Source: Balneolaceae bacterium (GTDB lineage: Bacteria > Bacteroidota > Rhodothermia > Balneolales > Balneolaceae). Taken from it: a stretch of 64,000 nt of DNA. Each line of letters opens with the position of its first letter. Position 1 is the first letter of the stretch. The notes beneath the pieces were generated by a model. That model had not been told where the DNA came from and did no database searches. It worked only from the letters and a program-made list of their open reading frames with translations. Location: positions 1,570,976 through 1,634,975 of the forward strand of contig CP051242.1 of NCBI GenBank assembly GCA_017795005.1, given 5' to 3'. Of the stretch, positions 37,654 to 47,214 are shown in pieces. The translations under genes and the position numbers were made by a program.

Positions 37654-38586
37654 TTATTCAACTACTAGTTCTTCTTTCTGTGATTTCAGGTGTTCCGGAA
37701 TTGAATCTTTAATTGCTGTAGCGAGGGCATCAATTAAATTCTTCTTGAGAAACTCACGGCTGTATACTAATCGGTGCTTTCGAGTTGGTACAGGTTCATT
37801 GAATTCTTTGATTACTCCATTTGCACATCGCGTATCATGATCTTCCATTGCCAGATAGGGCATTAAGGTAACACCAAAGTCCTGTTCAACTAATCTTTTT
37901 AATGTTTCAAGATTTCCGCTTTCAAACTTGATCTGACCTTTATTTACTTTTTCATTGGTTTTCTTACATAGCTTAATCGCCTGATCACGGAAACAGTGAC
38001 CTTCATTAAGTAACCAAAGGTTCTCATCATACATATCATCCAAGTCGAGTTTATCCTTGGAGGCAAATTTGTGCATGTTGGATACATATCCTAAAAAAGG
38101 CTCCAGGAATAATTCTTCTTCAAAAAAGTGCTGATCAGTAGGTGTTGCGATAATACCAACATCAATAAGATCGTCATGCAAACTTTCAAGCAATTCAGAG
38201 GTAAGCATTTCCTGAAATGTGAGTTCCACATTAGGATGTTGTTCAGAAAATTTCCGTAAGAAAAGCGGAACTAAATAAGGAGCAATTGTTGGAATTATTC
38301 CAACTTTAAATGAGCCCTTTAGTTCTTCATCGCTTAACGAAGCCATATCTTCAATATGCTTGGCATCGTGAAGGATAATTTTTGCCCGTTCTATAATCTG
38401 TTCACCTATTGCAGTTGGAATAACTGGTGTTTTAGATCTGTCAAAGATTAATACTCCAAGCTCATCTTCCAGTTTTTGAATCTGCATACTCAAAGTGGGC
38501 TGAGTGATGTAAATTTTTTGAGCAGCGGTAGCGAAATGTCTGTATTTGTCAACGGCAACGATATATGAGAGCTGGGTAAGGGTCAT
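37654..38586 (-). CDS. oxyR: OxyR-type LysR family peroxide-sensing regulator
   Basis: A 310-residue LysR regulator. Residues 1-60 are the winged HTH (MTLTQLSYIVAVDKYRHFAT, then AQKIYITQPTLSMQIQKLE). The co-inducer domain holds the OxyR redox signature GHCFRDQAIKLC with Cys198 and Cys207, the same spacing as Cys199/Cys208 of E. coli OxyR. The peroxide-specific disulfide between these activates transcription of catalase and peroxiredoxin genes. No such target gene is in the window. The companion gene at 36886-37650 is co-directional and 3 bp downstream. Confidence 0.93.
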   Translation of the reverse strand: MTLTQLSYIVAVDKYRHFATAAQKIYITQPTLSMQIQKLEDELGVLIFDRSKTPVIPTAIGEQIIERAKIILHDAKHIEDMASLSDEELKGSFKVGIIPTIAPYLVPLFLRKFSEQHPNVELTFQEMLTSELLESLHDDLIDVGIIATPTDQHFFEEELFLEPFLGYVSNMHKFASKDKLDLDDMYDENLWLLNEGHCFRDQAIKLCKKTNEKVNKGQIKFESGNLETLKRLVEQDFGVTLMPYLAMEDHDTRCANGVIKEFNEPVPTRKHRLVYSREFLKKNLIDALATAIKDSIPEHLKSQKEELVVE

Positions 38587-38613
38587 TTTATATAATATTA
38601 ATTGACTTGAAGG

Positions 38614-39693
38614 TTATTGATTACCGAGTTTATTAACAAGTATGTTCCACGAACAATCTGCAATTGCCTGAGCACCATTTTCATTAGGGTGACCGTCTTC
38701 AGGAATTTTTAAATTTGACAGGTTCCCATCAGCTTTTTCAGCCACACAATTTGAATTGTCATAATAAAAATCGAACGGTATTGATATTGAATCTGATACG
38801 AATTCATAAAAATTTCGGTCATAAACAGACATTTTATCAATTTCAAAGAAACCGGTTGTAATTACCATTAGCTCACAATTATTAGTTTTACACCAATTGT
38901 CCAATCGACTTAACAGACTAACAGTAAGTTGATTTGAGTAGTTTGAGCTTTCTTCAAAACTCGATAATGATGGGAGTTGTACTTCAGATTTGTCAGGATC
39001 AAAATTATGAGTCAGATCTTCGAAATAAACATTCTTCCAAAGTATTTTTACAAGGATGTTAAATAAATCGGAATGGGTTTGTAGCCATCTATACCAATGA
39101 TGATGAGCTATTTTTTTTGAAAATGATCTTTGTTCCCATCTCTGTGATCTGATCAGATTGAGTGAATCCTGAGAAATAAACAAGTTCTTTGATAAAGCTC
39201 TGTTTATATCATCATAATTCATAAAATAGATAATAAACTGCGGACTAATTTCTTCACCAAACTCTTCCAACCAAAGAGGGTAATCTGCAAGTCCGCTTCC
39301 TCCGATACCTCCATTTAAAAATAGGATGGAGTCAGGATACATTGTATCCGCTTTTCTTTGCAACTTTTGCACAAAAGTATCTTCTTCATCCAGAAGAAGA
39401 CCAAAAGTAAATGAGTCTCCTAAAGTAAGCACTTTGACACGCTCATCTTTAATTTTTTGCCCACGTAGTCTTTGTTCATTAAAACGGTAAAAAGCATTAC
39501 GATCTCCGAATTCCTGAAAAGCTTGTCCACCTTGTTGATTCATCATAAATCCTTCTTCGTGCATTTCCAGCCAGGTAACCATTCTATTCTGAGGAATTAC
39601 AATGCGAACAAATAGTTCTGTAATCAAAATCAGTACAATACAAATACCTGATACTACGCCAGAGATTTTCAAAAAATCAGAGAGGGGTTTCAT
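38614..39693 (-). CDS. Membrane-anchored SGNH hydrolase-like protein
   Basis: A 359-residue protein from the ATG at 39693, chosen because it overlaps the upstream HD gene's stop as ATGA; a GTG at 39705 would extend it by four codons. One N-terminal TM (about 10-30) precedes a periplasmic SGNH-type domain: LTLGDSFTFGLLLDEED (nucleophile Ser), NGGIGGSGLADYPLW, FIIYFMNYDD (Asn) and DGHPNENGAQAIADC (Asp-x-x-His equivalent). Related proteins include O-acetyl-group transferases and esterases of surface polymers. It is last in an overlapping operon with the GH3 and HD genes. Confidence 0.82.
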   Translation of the reverse strand: MKPLSDFLKISGVVSGICIVLILITELFVRIVIPQNRMVTWLEMHEEGFMMNQQGGQAFQEFGDRNAFYRFNEQRLRGQKIKDERVKVLTLGDSFTFGLLLDEEDTFVQKLQRKADTMYPDSILFLNGGIGGSGLADYPLWLEEFGEEISPQFIIYFMNYDDINRALSKNLFISQDSLNLIRSQRWEQRSFSKKIAHHHWYRWLQTHSDLFNILVKILWKNVYFEDLTHNFDPDKSEVQLPSLSSFEESSNYSNQLTVSLLSRLDNWCKTNNCELMVITTGFFEIDKMSVYDRNFYEFVSDSISIPFDFYYDNSNCVAEKADGNLSNLKIPEDGHPNENGAQAIADCSWNILVNKLGNQ

Positions 39694-40346
39694 TTTCCAT
39701 CCCACTCTTTCAAAAATTGATGCACATAATTCTGCATAAACTTATGCCTTTCTTCCGCAATCGTTTTTCCTGTCCGGGTATTCATCCGGTCTTTTAAGAG
39801 AAATAGTTTCTCATAAAAATGATTAATCGTATGTCCATCATCTTTTTTATATGCATCAAAGCTGGTGTGCATGGTAGGAGGGTGGTTTGGATTGTATAAC
39901 TCTCTGTTTTTAAATCCACCATAAGAAAACGCTCTGGCTATCCCAATTGCACCTATTGCATCCAGTCGGTCTGCATCCTGAACAACTTTTCCCTCAATGG
40001 TGTGCATTGGGGTTCGAACTCCGGCTCCTTTAAAAGAAATGTCTTTAATAATCTTACATACATGTTCAATCGAAGCTTCATCCACATTTAAAGATTCAAG
40101 CCATTCTCTCGCTATCTTTGGACCTACAGTTTCATCTCCGTCATTGAACTTATGATCAGCTATATCGTGTAGTAGTGCTGCAAGTTCTACAATAAAAAGA
40201 TCAGCTTGTTCTTCAGAGCCAATAGTAAGAGCTACATTTCTGACTCTGTGTATATGCCACCAATCATGACCGCTATCTCCTTCAAGATGTTCTTTAACGA
40301 AGGTTTCCGTTTTTAAAAGAATATCTTTTTTTAAAAGTTCAGACAT
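39690..40346 (-). CDS. HD domain phosphohydrolase (YedJ-like)
   Basis: A 218-residue cytoplasmic protein. The HD metal motif is complete: first His in GHDWWHIHRVRNVA (about 22-35), His-Asp in LAALLHDIADHKF (about 57-69), and a distal Asp in VVQDADRLDAIGAIGIARAF. The layout, with FLLKDRMNTRTGKTIAEERH near the end, matches the YedJ/YpgQ-type nucleotide or pyrophosphate hydrolases. It overlaps the upstream GH3 gene by 16 bp and the downstream SGNH gene by 4 bp. Substrate is not readable from the sequence. Confidence 0.88.
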   Translation of the reverse strand: MSELLKKDILLKTETFVKEHLEGDSGHDWWHIHRVRNVALTIGSEEQADLFIVELAALLHDIADHKFNDGDETVGPKIAREWLESLNVDEASIEHVCKIIKDISFKGAGVRTPMHTIEGKVVQDADRLDAIGAIGIARAFSYGGFKNRELYNPNHPPTMHTSFDAYKKDDGHTINHFYEKLFLLKDRMNTRTGKTIAEERHKFMQNYVHQFLKEWDGK

Positions 40347-41473
40347 GTACAGAGGTCTTCAATTACTTCTTTTTTTAGAACCGCAATTCTATCCAACGAA
40401 GCCCGAATAGTTTCTTCACTTACTTTTCCTTCCGCTACCAGCTTTTGAATAATATCAATAACTTTTTCAGCAATGTTCTCATCATAAACCTGATTGTTTC
40501 GGAATACCAATACATCAACTCCGGCATTTAAAGATTGTTCAATAGCTGTTTCCATTCCATAAGCCGATTGAATGGCTTCTGACTGCATATCATCAGAAAA
40601 AATTACCCCATCAAAGCCCAGTGAATCCCGAAGTAAGCCATTTATAGTTTTTGGAGACAGAGTAGCCGGCCAGTCGGGGTCAATATTAGCATTATAAATG
40701 TGACCCGCCATTACAGCATTGATAGTTCGTTCATTGAAAAGTATTTCATATGGCATAAGTTCTTCAGGTTTCCAGCTATTGGTTACATCTGGAATACCAA
40801 GATGAAGGTCATTGCCAAAGCTCCCGTATCCGGGAAAGTGTTTTAAAACAGTCAATATTCCTTCTACATCAAATTCATCGATTACATAACCGGCATGTTC
40901 AACAACTTTTTGAGGATCTGAAGAAAAGCTTCGTTCTAATTGAGAAATAACCGGATTGTTTGAGTTTGTATTTAGGTCGATAACAGGTGCGAAATTTGTA
41001 TTTACACCAACCACCATAAACTCCTGAGCAGTTCTGCGAGCATAAAACCGGGTTGAGTCTTCATTATCGAGTTCTCCCAGATATTCAGCAGAAACCATTT
41101 TCGGGAATCCCATTCTTTGTTTCAATTGAGAAACCTGACCACCTTCCTGATCAATAGCGATGAAGGGTGGGTTTGATGAGTATGCTACTAATGAGCTCGC
41201 AAGTTTAAGGAGTTGATCGTCTGTTTCGATATTTCTTCCGTAAGTCTCCGTTTTACTGTCATAATCATAGAGAATTACACCACCAAGATTTAAATCTTTT
41301 ATGTGTTTAGTAATCTCACTTTCCGGATTAATTTCTTCTCCTCGAAATCCAACAATGATAAGTTGACCCAATTCACGATCAGTAAATGCAGTTTCAGTTT
41401 GTTTTTCTTTGGGCTGATTTTCAGAGCATGAAACTAACAGGCTCGAGAATAAAAGGATTAACAGATATTTCAT
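40331..41473 (-). CDS. Glycoside hydrolase family 3 beta-N-acetylhexosaminidase lipoprotein (NagZ-like)
   Basis: A 380-residue lipoprotein (lipobox SLLVSC, Cys16). The GH3 barrel has RELGQLIIVGFRG, IAIDQEGGQVSQL, the NagZ-type loop KHFPGYGSFGNDLHLGIPDV with the acid/base Asp-His, and the nucleophile Asp in VIFSDDMQSEAI. In NagZ the loop usually reads KHFPGHG; here the second His is Tyr, while the D-x-H pair is retained. Such enzymes release GlcNAc from peptidoglycan fragments. A lipid-anchored, periplasmic version is common in this phylum. First gene of a three-gene overlapping operon; the TlpA-like gene stops 17 bp upstream. Confidence 0.88.
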   Translation of the reverse strand: MKYLLILLFSSLLVSCSENQPKEKQTETAFTDRELGQLIIVGFRGEEINPESEITKHIKDLNLGGVILYDYDSKTETYGRNIETDDQLLKLASSLVAYSSNPPFIAIDQEGGQVSQLKQRMGFPKMVSAEYLGELDNEDSTRFYARRTAQEFMVVGVNTNFAPVIDLNTNSNNPVISQLERSFSSDPQKVVEHAGYVIDEFDVEGILTVLKHFPGYGSFGNDLHLGIPDVTNSWKPEELMPYEILFNERTINAVMAGHIYNANIDPDWPATLSPKTINGLLRDSLGFDGVIFSDDMQSEAIQSAYGMETAIEQSLNAGVDVLVFRNNQVYDENIAEKVIDIIQKLVAEGKVSEETIRASLDRIAVLKKEVIEDLCTCLNF

Positions 41474-41490
41474 TTGATGAATCTAGTCTT

Positions 41491-42939
41491 TCAGTTGTAT
41501 TGAACAAGTAAACTATCCAGAACTTCAGTAAAGTTAAAGGAAGGTCGAATATCGTTATATCTGACTATTTTCCCTTCCGGATCAACAAGAATATAAAAAG
41601 GAATTCCGCCACCTTTATAGGCTTTAAAAGTTTCCTGATCCATTCCGTCCCCTCCGTAAAGTTGTGGCCATGGATTCTCAAATCGGGTGATATCCTGAAT
41701 CCAAACAAGGCTATCTACTTCAGTTGAGATGCCAAGGATTTCAAGGTCATCTCTGGAATATTTTGAGTAAATATCACGCATGTGAGGAAACTCAACAAGG
41801 CATGGTTGACACCAACCAGCCCAGAAATCTAGTAATACAAATTTGCCAGAATACTCTTCCAGAGTATGGATGTTTCCGTTACGATCGGTTATCTCAAACG
41901 GGATTGCAGGTTGACCAGGAGAAACGGATTTAATTTCATTATAGAAATAAGTTAAGAATTCAGTGTATTCAGAATAATCAGCATATTCTTCAAGATAGTT
42001 GAAGTACGTTGGTTCAGAAATTGAGATAGGTTGTTCTCCAATTCGTTCAGCTACAATGAAAAGTTCGGCATAAGCTTTAGCATCACGTTCTTCAATTTCA
42101 TAAATAACACGCATTCTTTTCTCATTTAATTCGGTATAAGCCACCTGCTTGATATCATACTCAGCCAGTGAAGTCTGATACTCATACATTACACTATCAT
42201 AAATACCAAAAGTACGGGAGTAATAATGACTAAAATCTCTTATTCCTGCTCTTTGTGCTTCAAGTACTTCAAGAGTAAAGAAATCTTTCATTTTGGCTTC
42301 ATTAACCACATCTCTTCGGGCTCTATCCGTATTATAACCAGATATATGTCTTCCTGAATATTCCACTGCGCGTAACTTTAATACAAGGTCTTCACCAATT
42401 ACTTTATGATATAGTGCTTTAAGTGGAGTGCCTTCAAGATTGTTTTTAGCACTTTCAAGTTTTCTGGCAGAATAAGCTAGTGCGGTGTTTCTTTGTCCTA
42501 CTTTAAACTTATCCATCTCAACTGAAATAATGGTCTCCAGATTTTCTGTTTCTTTTAAATACTTTTGGTAAGCCTGATTAATATTTGTGGAGTAACCATT
42601 AATATTGACATCAAAAGGGAAGTTAGATCTGATAATTTCAAAATTAAGATCCAAACCAGGTTCAGCATAAAATGGGTAAGAAACATCCCCTAAGACCAAT
42701 TCCAGAATTTGAGGCTCATATATCGTCAATTCTGAAGAAAATTTTTGATTTGTAACTTGCAAGGGGAATCTTTCTTTAGGGGAATATTTATAATGAAGAG
42801 GGGGAATTTCAATATAAAATTCAGTTTCTCCCAGGTAGTCTAAACTGCCGGATATCGTAATTCTTTCAGGATTTTTACAACTCAAAAAAGAAAGAAAGGT
42901 TAAACTTAAAATTGTTAGCAATGGTAATTTAGCGTTCAT
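41491..42939 (-). CDS. TlpA-like thioredoxin-fold lipoprotein
   Basis: A 482-residue protein from the ATG at 42939, which gives a lipoprotein signal with lipobox FLSC; the frame extends 12 codons upstream. Residues 25-115 look like a beta-rich DUF4369-type domain, 120-330 are helical, and 340-480 are a TlpA/AhpC-type thioredoxin fold with the active site WAGWCQPC (Cys377, Cys380) and the cis-Pro region GGIPFYILVDPEG. Such proteins are periplasmic thiol reductases that keep cysteines reduced, often for cytochrome maturation. It is divergent from the TPR gene across 318 bp and precedes the GH3 operon by 17 bp. Confidence 0.88.
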   Translation of the reverse strand: MNAKLPLLTILSLTFLSFLSCKNPERITISGSLDYLGETEFYIEIPPLHYKYSPKERFPLQVTNQKFSSELTIYEPQILELVLGDVSYPFYAEPGLDLNFEIIRSNFPFDVNINGYSTNINQAYQKYLKETENLETIISVEMDKFKVGQRNTALAYSARKLESAKNNLEGTPLKALYHKVIGEDLVLKLRAVEYSGRHISGYNTDRARRDVVNEAKMKDFFTLEVLEAQRAGIRDFSHYYSRTFGIYDSVMYEYQTSLAEYDIKQVAYTELNEKRMRVIYEIEERDAKAYAELFIVAERIGEQPISISEPTYFNYLEEYADYSEYTEFLTYFYNEIKSVSPGQPAIPFEITDRNGNIHTLEEYSGKFVLLDFWAGWCQPCLVEFPHMRDIYSKYSRDDLEILGISTEVDSLVWIQDITRFENPWPQLYGGDGMDQETFKAYKGGGIPFYILVDPEGKIVRYNDIRPSFNFTEVLDSLLVQYN

Positions 42940-43257
42940 AAAACTTTGCATTATGGGGGATTGAACGTATGTCAAATATTAAAATAAATTTATGTTTGTT
43001 ATACAGGGTCTGAAATCATCTCTTATTAGAAAATAAAAAATGAAAAAAATTTCGAAACTGAATGTAACAAATCGATAACATCTGTCTCTTATAATTTGAT
43101 AGCAACAAAACTGAAATAAACAAAGTTGCGTTGTAGGAATTTGATAGGGTATCGATTATTGAAATAGTGAACAAAAAAAGACGGTATTTTTTGCTTTTAC
43201 TAAGATCAATTCCAGTTATCGAGATTGATAATTTATAACAATTTCAAAGATCAGAAT
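42940..43257. other. 318-bp divergent promoter region
   Basis: No gene is seen. The region separates the TlpA-like gene (minus) from the TPR gene (plus) and is strongly AT-rich. It contains the GTAACAAA/CTCTT motif pair listed at 43064-43090. Confidence 0.6.
43064..43090 (+). promoter_or_regulatory. Candidate ECF sigma promoter before the TPR gene
   Basis: GTAACAAAT at 43064-43072 is followed by CTCTT at 43086-43090. The distance from the first G to the C of CTC is 22 bases, identical to the two sites upstream of the lipoprotein array (48187-48211 and 48266-48290, minus strand). ECF promoters typically have an AAC-type -35 and a GTC-type -10 about 16 bp apart; here tGTCTC fits that form. The distance to the start codon at 43258 is about 165 bp. 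Confidence 0.45.
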
Positions 43258-44001
43258 ATGATTGAAAGCAATGTAAAAAAAGACCTGGAGTATAAGATTG
43301 ACTTATACGTAAATGGTAAGTTAAGCCAGGAAGAAGTCGATGAGCTTTGGGCTGAATTAATTCAAGACGGTTATTATTTAGATTACGCAAAAAGTGTAGC
43401 TAATTTAAAAGCAGTAATTGAGTCGAACCGCCAACGCAAGCAGGTTGCTCCTGTATATACGCTTCGCAAAGTAATTAATTATGGCGCTGCGGCTGCCATA
43501 GCTATTATTATTGGTGTTATTAGTGTGGTTAATTATTCTTCAACTAATACTCAACTAAATATAAGTGCATTAGAACAGCTTGATTTAGGTACTATTCGTG
43601 GTTCTGAAAGTAATCCGGCATTCACAGCAAGTGAAGTAATTAAAGAAGCCATTGAAATGGTAAATAATGGCAATGTTGCTGAGGCGATTGATTTACTTGA
43701 ATCAAAGCTAACCGAAACAACCGCATCAGAATCTGTAGCTGAAATTTCTCTGGCACTCGGTTCAATTCATTATAATTATGGTGAATATGAATCGGCAGTA
43801 TCAAGCTTTGAAAATGTTACCTCCCAATCCTCAATTGAGATCGATGTATTAGAAAAAGGATACTGGTACCTAGGGAATACCTATTTACAATTGGATCGTT
43901 TAGCTGAAGCAGAAAGTGCTTTCCAGAAAGTTGTTGATATGGGTAGTCAATTTAGCAGGATTGCGAAAACAAATTTAGATGCTCTTCAGCAATCCCGATA
44001 A
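43258..44001 (+). CDS. Single-pass membrane TPR protein with anti-sigma-like N-terminus
   Basis: A 247-residue protein from the ATG at 43258 (a longer frame to 43225 adds 11 unlikely residues). Residues 1-70 are a charged cytoplasmic helical region (DLYVNGKLSQEEVDELWAEL) resembling the start of Bacteroidota anti-sigma factors. A single TM lies at 73-93 (NYGAAAAIAIIIGVISVVNY). Residues 130-247 hold about three TPR-like repeats (NVAEAIDLLESKL, EYESAVSSFENV, RLAEAESAFQKVV) that should face the periplasm. The ECF sigma gene and the exported CHAT protease are in the same locus. The CHAT gene converges with a 4-bp gap. An anti-sigma role is inferred from layout only. Confidence 0.75.
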   Translation: MIESNVKKDLEYKIDLYVNGKLSQEEVDELWAELIQDGYYLDYAKSVANLKAVIESNRQRKQVAPVYTLRKVINYGAAAAIAIIIGVISVVNYSSTNTQLNISALEQLDLGTIRGSESNPAFTASEVIKEAIEMVNNGNVAEAIDLLESKLTETTASESVAEISLALGSIHYNYGEYESAVSSFENVTSQSSIEIDVLEKGYWYLGNTYLQLDRLAEAESAFQKVVDMGSQFSRIAKTNLDALQQSR

Positions 44002-44005
44002 TTAA

Positions 44006-47000
44006 CTAGTAGGTTTTCTCTCTTATTCTAAAACTTACAAGAATAATCACTCCAATTAAAAAAGGATATAAAAAGCCAGCTTTAGCTGGCTTTTCTGCTA
44101 ATGGAGATGTGTTGCCAATTAACATGTAAGCTCCCCAGTAATAAGGGTTGGCATTTCCGGTTTCCAAAAGTGTAAGCTTAGCATTTCTCATAGCCTCCCA
44201 TTTAGTAGCTCCATTATTGATGGAACTATAAAAAAGAGAGGCAAATTCTGAGGCTGTTTTATCATTAACAGACCATAAATTTAAAGCGAGACTTTTAGCA
44301 CCAGCATATCTCACAGCTCTGCTAATTCCCATTATTCCACTTCCCTGAAGATATCCTCCCGATCCGGAACTACAGGAGTTTAGCATGATTAAATCATTGC
44401 TCATCTTAGCGTCGAATAATTCATAAGCGTATAAAGATGCTAATTCTTCAGAGGTATTATTATTCAGATAAATAGTTGAAAAAAGTGGGTCCTGTTCAGA
44501 TACTTCACTGTGTGTGGCTACGTGAATAATTTTTGAGTTTGCTACACCCTCCAAAAATGCTGTTTTAGTTGCCTCAGCTTCCAGGTAAACATTTTTATTT
44601 TTGAAATTCCCAAGTATATCGGCAATATTTTTTACTTCCTCAGTAGCAAATGGCAGTGAAGGTAAGTTTTGATTATCAAACTCACTAAAGTCTGATAAAG
44701 CAAAGGCAGAAAAATCGAAAACTTTCTCTTTCGATACACTTCGTGAGTTTTTTACAAGTTCATTTAATGAAGTAAAATAATTCACATTAAAGTCTTCAAT
44801 TAAATACCGGGAAGCTCCGTAACTGATATCTGATAATGGCTTTTCAATAGGTAATATATCTATTGGGAGTCGATATAAATAATTATCAGGGATGACTATC
44901 AGAGAAGAAATCTCAGGCGTTAAATATGCTTTCAGGTTCAACACTTCATAAACTTCATGGAGTAAATTCAAATCTGCTTTACTTGATGCTATTTGGTTAG
45001 CAGCATTTTCAAATAGTTGTTTCGTTTTTGCATCAAAAGAAATAATCTCAATATTTAATGTTTTATGCGTTATATAGCTCGCATATAATTCATCACCTAC
45101 CTCCGTATAATGCACAATCATTTCTCCCTGAGGTAGTTTTCTTTGTAGAGACCAGATTGATATTGGTTCAATAGAAATATCGGTTCTGATCTTATTAAGT
45201 ATTTCTTCTCTTTGCGCAGATAGTTGATCAATCTGAGCTTTGATACTAAACTCTTCATTGGGAGAATCAGCATTCAAATAATCTGTTCTTAGCTGAACAA
45301 TCTGATCATTAAGTAATTGATCTCTGGCCAGATCCTCCTCCGAAAGTCTTTGAGCTCTGAGAATAGGACTGTTATATAGAGCAACATCATTTATTGTTTT
45401 TAACTCATCAAGTAATTGAACTGCTTTATTATACTCCTGAAGACTAATAAGCATGCTTAAAACCGCATTAAAAGCATCAATAAATTCTGGACTTATGGAC
45501 CAGTATCCGGTTTGAGAATTAATGCTTGTTCTTGCTCTGTCAATAATCTGTTCAACGACGGGCTGAATTTGATTATAAGCTATTCTTGAATCTCCTTGTT
45601 TGTGGACCAGAAGAGCAGCTACGGTGTGATATTTAACAGATAATTCAAAATCTAAATCATCTTGCGGGTAAATTTTTATTTCTTCTAGGATTTTTGAAGC
45701 TTCATCCAGATCGTTTTTTAGTATCGCAATCTCCATTAATCCAATCAATGCTTCCAGATAGTCCGGAGTATTTGAACTTTGAACGGATAGCTCTCTAAGT
45801 TCCTGAAATTTTAACCCTGCTTCTGAAAGTCTATTAATAGATACTAGAATCTCTGCTTCCTCTTTTAATGCATTAACAAAGTCAAAGTAATCGGTAGAAG
45901 GATCAAATTCCTTTTGTGCGGTGCTTAACTCTTCTAAAGCTCTGTCTGCATCTTTATATATATCCCAAAAGAAGGTACCGGAGAAAGCGTGAATAGCTGC
46001 CAGTTCGTATGAATCATTATTTTCTACAGCAATTTTTTCAGCTCTTTTTAGGTAATCAAGTGCTGTTTCTGAATCCTTAATTGATGTGTAATAAACGAAA
46101 AGGTTTCTAAGTATAATTAAACGGTTAGTATATGAGGCGTTTTTTGCCTCTTCTAGCGCGTTTATTTGGTATGTCAGATATTTATTCTTTTCTCCGAGTT
46201 TTAAATAACAAATGCTGAGATTATTAAATAATTGTGCCTTTTCTATCGTAGAATTTTCATCATTATAAATCGACTCAAATACATCTTTGGCTTCTGAAAA
46301 TTTTCCTAAAGAATACAGGTTCACTCCTTTAAGTAGAGTTGCTTCATCAAAACGTGATTTTAAATTCAGGTAGGAAGAAACTGGAATTAAATGATTTCTA
46401 ATTACTTTAAGTGAATGGTCATATCTCCCAATAACAAAAAGGGAATAACCTAAGACATTTAAAAAACGGGTTTTTCCGAAAGAAATTGGGAAATAACTAT
46501 CTGAGTAAATGTTTTCTAAAAAGGGAGTAGTTTGAGAATATCTGTCTAACTCAAAAAGTAATGATGTGATATTGGCTAATTGTATTGAAGATAAGATACC
46601 CTCTTCCTGGTAATTTTCATCAAATTCAGCTATCCAGGAGTTAGCCAGTTTTTGAGAATTCTCATTACTTATAAAATTTTGAAGATTTCTGGTAATGAGA
46701 ATAGAATAATAAACAAGTTCAGATTCTACATCAGAAAGTAAAGATTGACTTAATTTGCTTCCTTCAAGAATAGATTCAATTAATTGTATTTGATAGGTAT
46801 CTAAAGAAGATCCCCATCTTGCTGTAAACTCATTCGTCTGAAGTTCCTTTTCGGACTTATTTGGTTCGTTTAAAAGGTAATAGATATATAATTCAAAAAG
46901 TCCAAGATCCTGAGAAATGCTAAGGATTCTCTTGATTTTGTTAGACTCCTGATCTTCGGTAGTAACACCACAAGTAATTCTTGTGAAATAACCTTTAGTT

Positions 47001-47212
47001 TTGTTTAGATCAGAATTAATGATTGTTCTAATAACCGAATTATTAATAGCGCATGTAGATTGATATAATTCATTTAGCGCCCAATAATTTTCAGAGGTGG
47101 ATTTTTCTTTAGATATAGCCTCCAGATAGTAAGAAGCTTGGTCCGAAATCCGGTTATCTAAACCTGGCTGAAGTATAAAAGCAATTAATAAGGGGAAAAG
47201 AGAAAAAGTCAT
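44006..47212 (-). CDS. Exported TPR-CHAT protease with C-terminal membrane anchor
   Basis: A 1068-residue protein. The N-terminus (MTFSLFPLLIAFILQPGL) reads as a signal peptide. Residues about 200-650 are TPR-type helical repeats (DRYSQTTPFLENIY, EKAQLFNNLSICYLKLGE, ETALDYLKRAEKIA). The CHAT caspase-like domain spans about 760-1040, with catalytic His901 (IIHVATHSEV) and Cys947 (LNSCSSGSGG). LWSVNDKTASEFASLFY, a TM near 1046-1063 (PFLIGVIILVSF) and a basic tail follow. The topology predicts TPR and protease in the periplasm. CHAT proteins cleave specific partners after sensing a signal through their TPRs; bacterial examples (TPR-CHAT/Csx29) act in the cytoplasm. It lies 42 bp downstream of the lipoprotein array on the same strand, so it is probably co-transcribed. 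Confidence 0.9.
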   Translation of the reverse strand: MTFSLFPLLIAFILQPGLDNRISDQASYYLEAISKEKSTSENYWALNELYQSTCAINNSVIRTIINSDLNKTKGYFTRITCGVTTEDQESNKIKRILSISQDLGLFELYIYYLLNEPNKSEKELQTNEFTARWGSSLDTYQIQLIESILEGSKLSQSLLSDVESELVYYSILITRNLQNFISNENSQKLANSWIAEFDENYQEEGILSSIQLANITSLLFELDRYSQTTPFLENIYSDSYFPISFGKTRFLNVLGYSLFVIGRYDHSLKVIRNHLIPVSSYLNLKSRFDEATLLKGVNLYSLGKFSEAKDVFESIYNDENSTIEKAQLFNNLSICYLKLGEKNKYLTYQINALEEAKNASYTNRLIILRNLFVYYTSIKDSETALDYLKRAEKIAVENNDSYELAAIHAFSGTFFWDIYKDADRALEELSTAQKEFDPSTDYFDFVNALKEEAEILVSINRLSEAGLKFQELRELSVQSSNTPDYLEALIGLMEIAILKNDLDEASKILEEIKIYPQDDLDFELSVKYHTVAALLVHKQGDSRIAYNQIQPVVEQIIDRARTSINSQTGYWSISPEFIDAFNAVLSMLISLQEYNKAVQLLDELKTINDVALYNSPILRAQRLSEEDLARDQLLNDQIVQLRTDYLNADSPNEEFSIKAQIDQLSAQREEILNKIRTDISIEPISIWSLQRKLPQGEMIVHYTEVGDELYASYITHKTLNIEIISFDAKTKQLFENAANQIASSKADLNLLHEVYEVLNLKAYLTPEISSLIVIPDNYLYRLPIDILPIEKPLSDISYGASRYLIEDFNVNYFTSLNELVKNSRSVSKEKVFDFSAFALSDFSEFDNQNLPSLPFATEEVKNIADILGNFKNKNVYLEAEATKTAFLEGVANSKIIHVATHSEVSEQDPLFSTIYLNNNTSEELASLYAYELFDAKMSNDLIMLNSCSSGSGGYLQGSGIMGISRAVRYAGAKSLALNLWSVNDKTASEFASLFYSSINNGATKWEAMRNAKLTLLETGNANPYYWGAYMLIGNTSPLAEKPAKAGFLYPFLIGVIILVSFRIREKTY

Positions 47213-47214
47213 GG

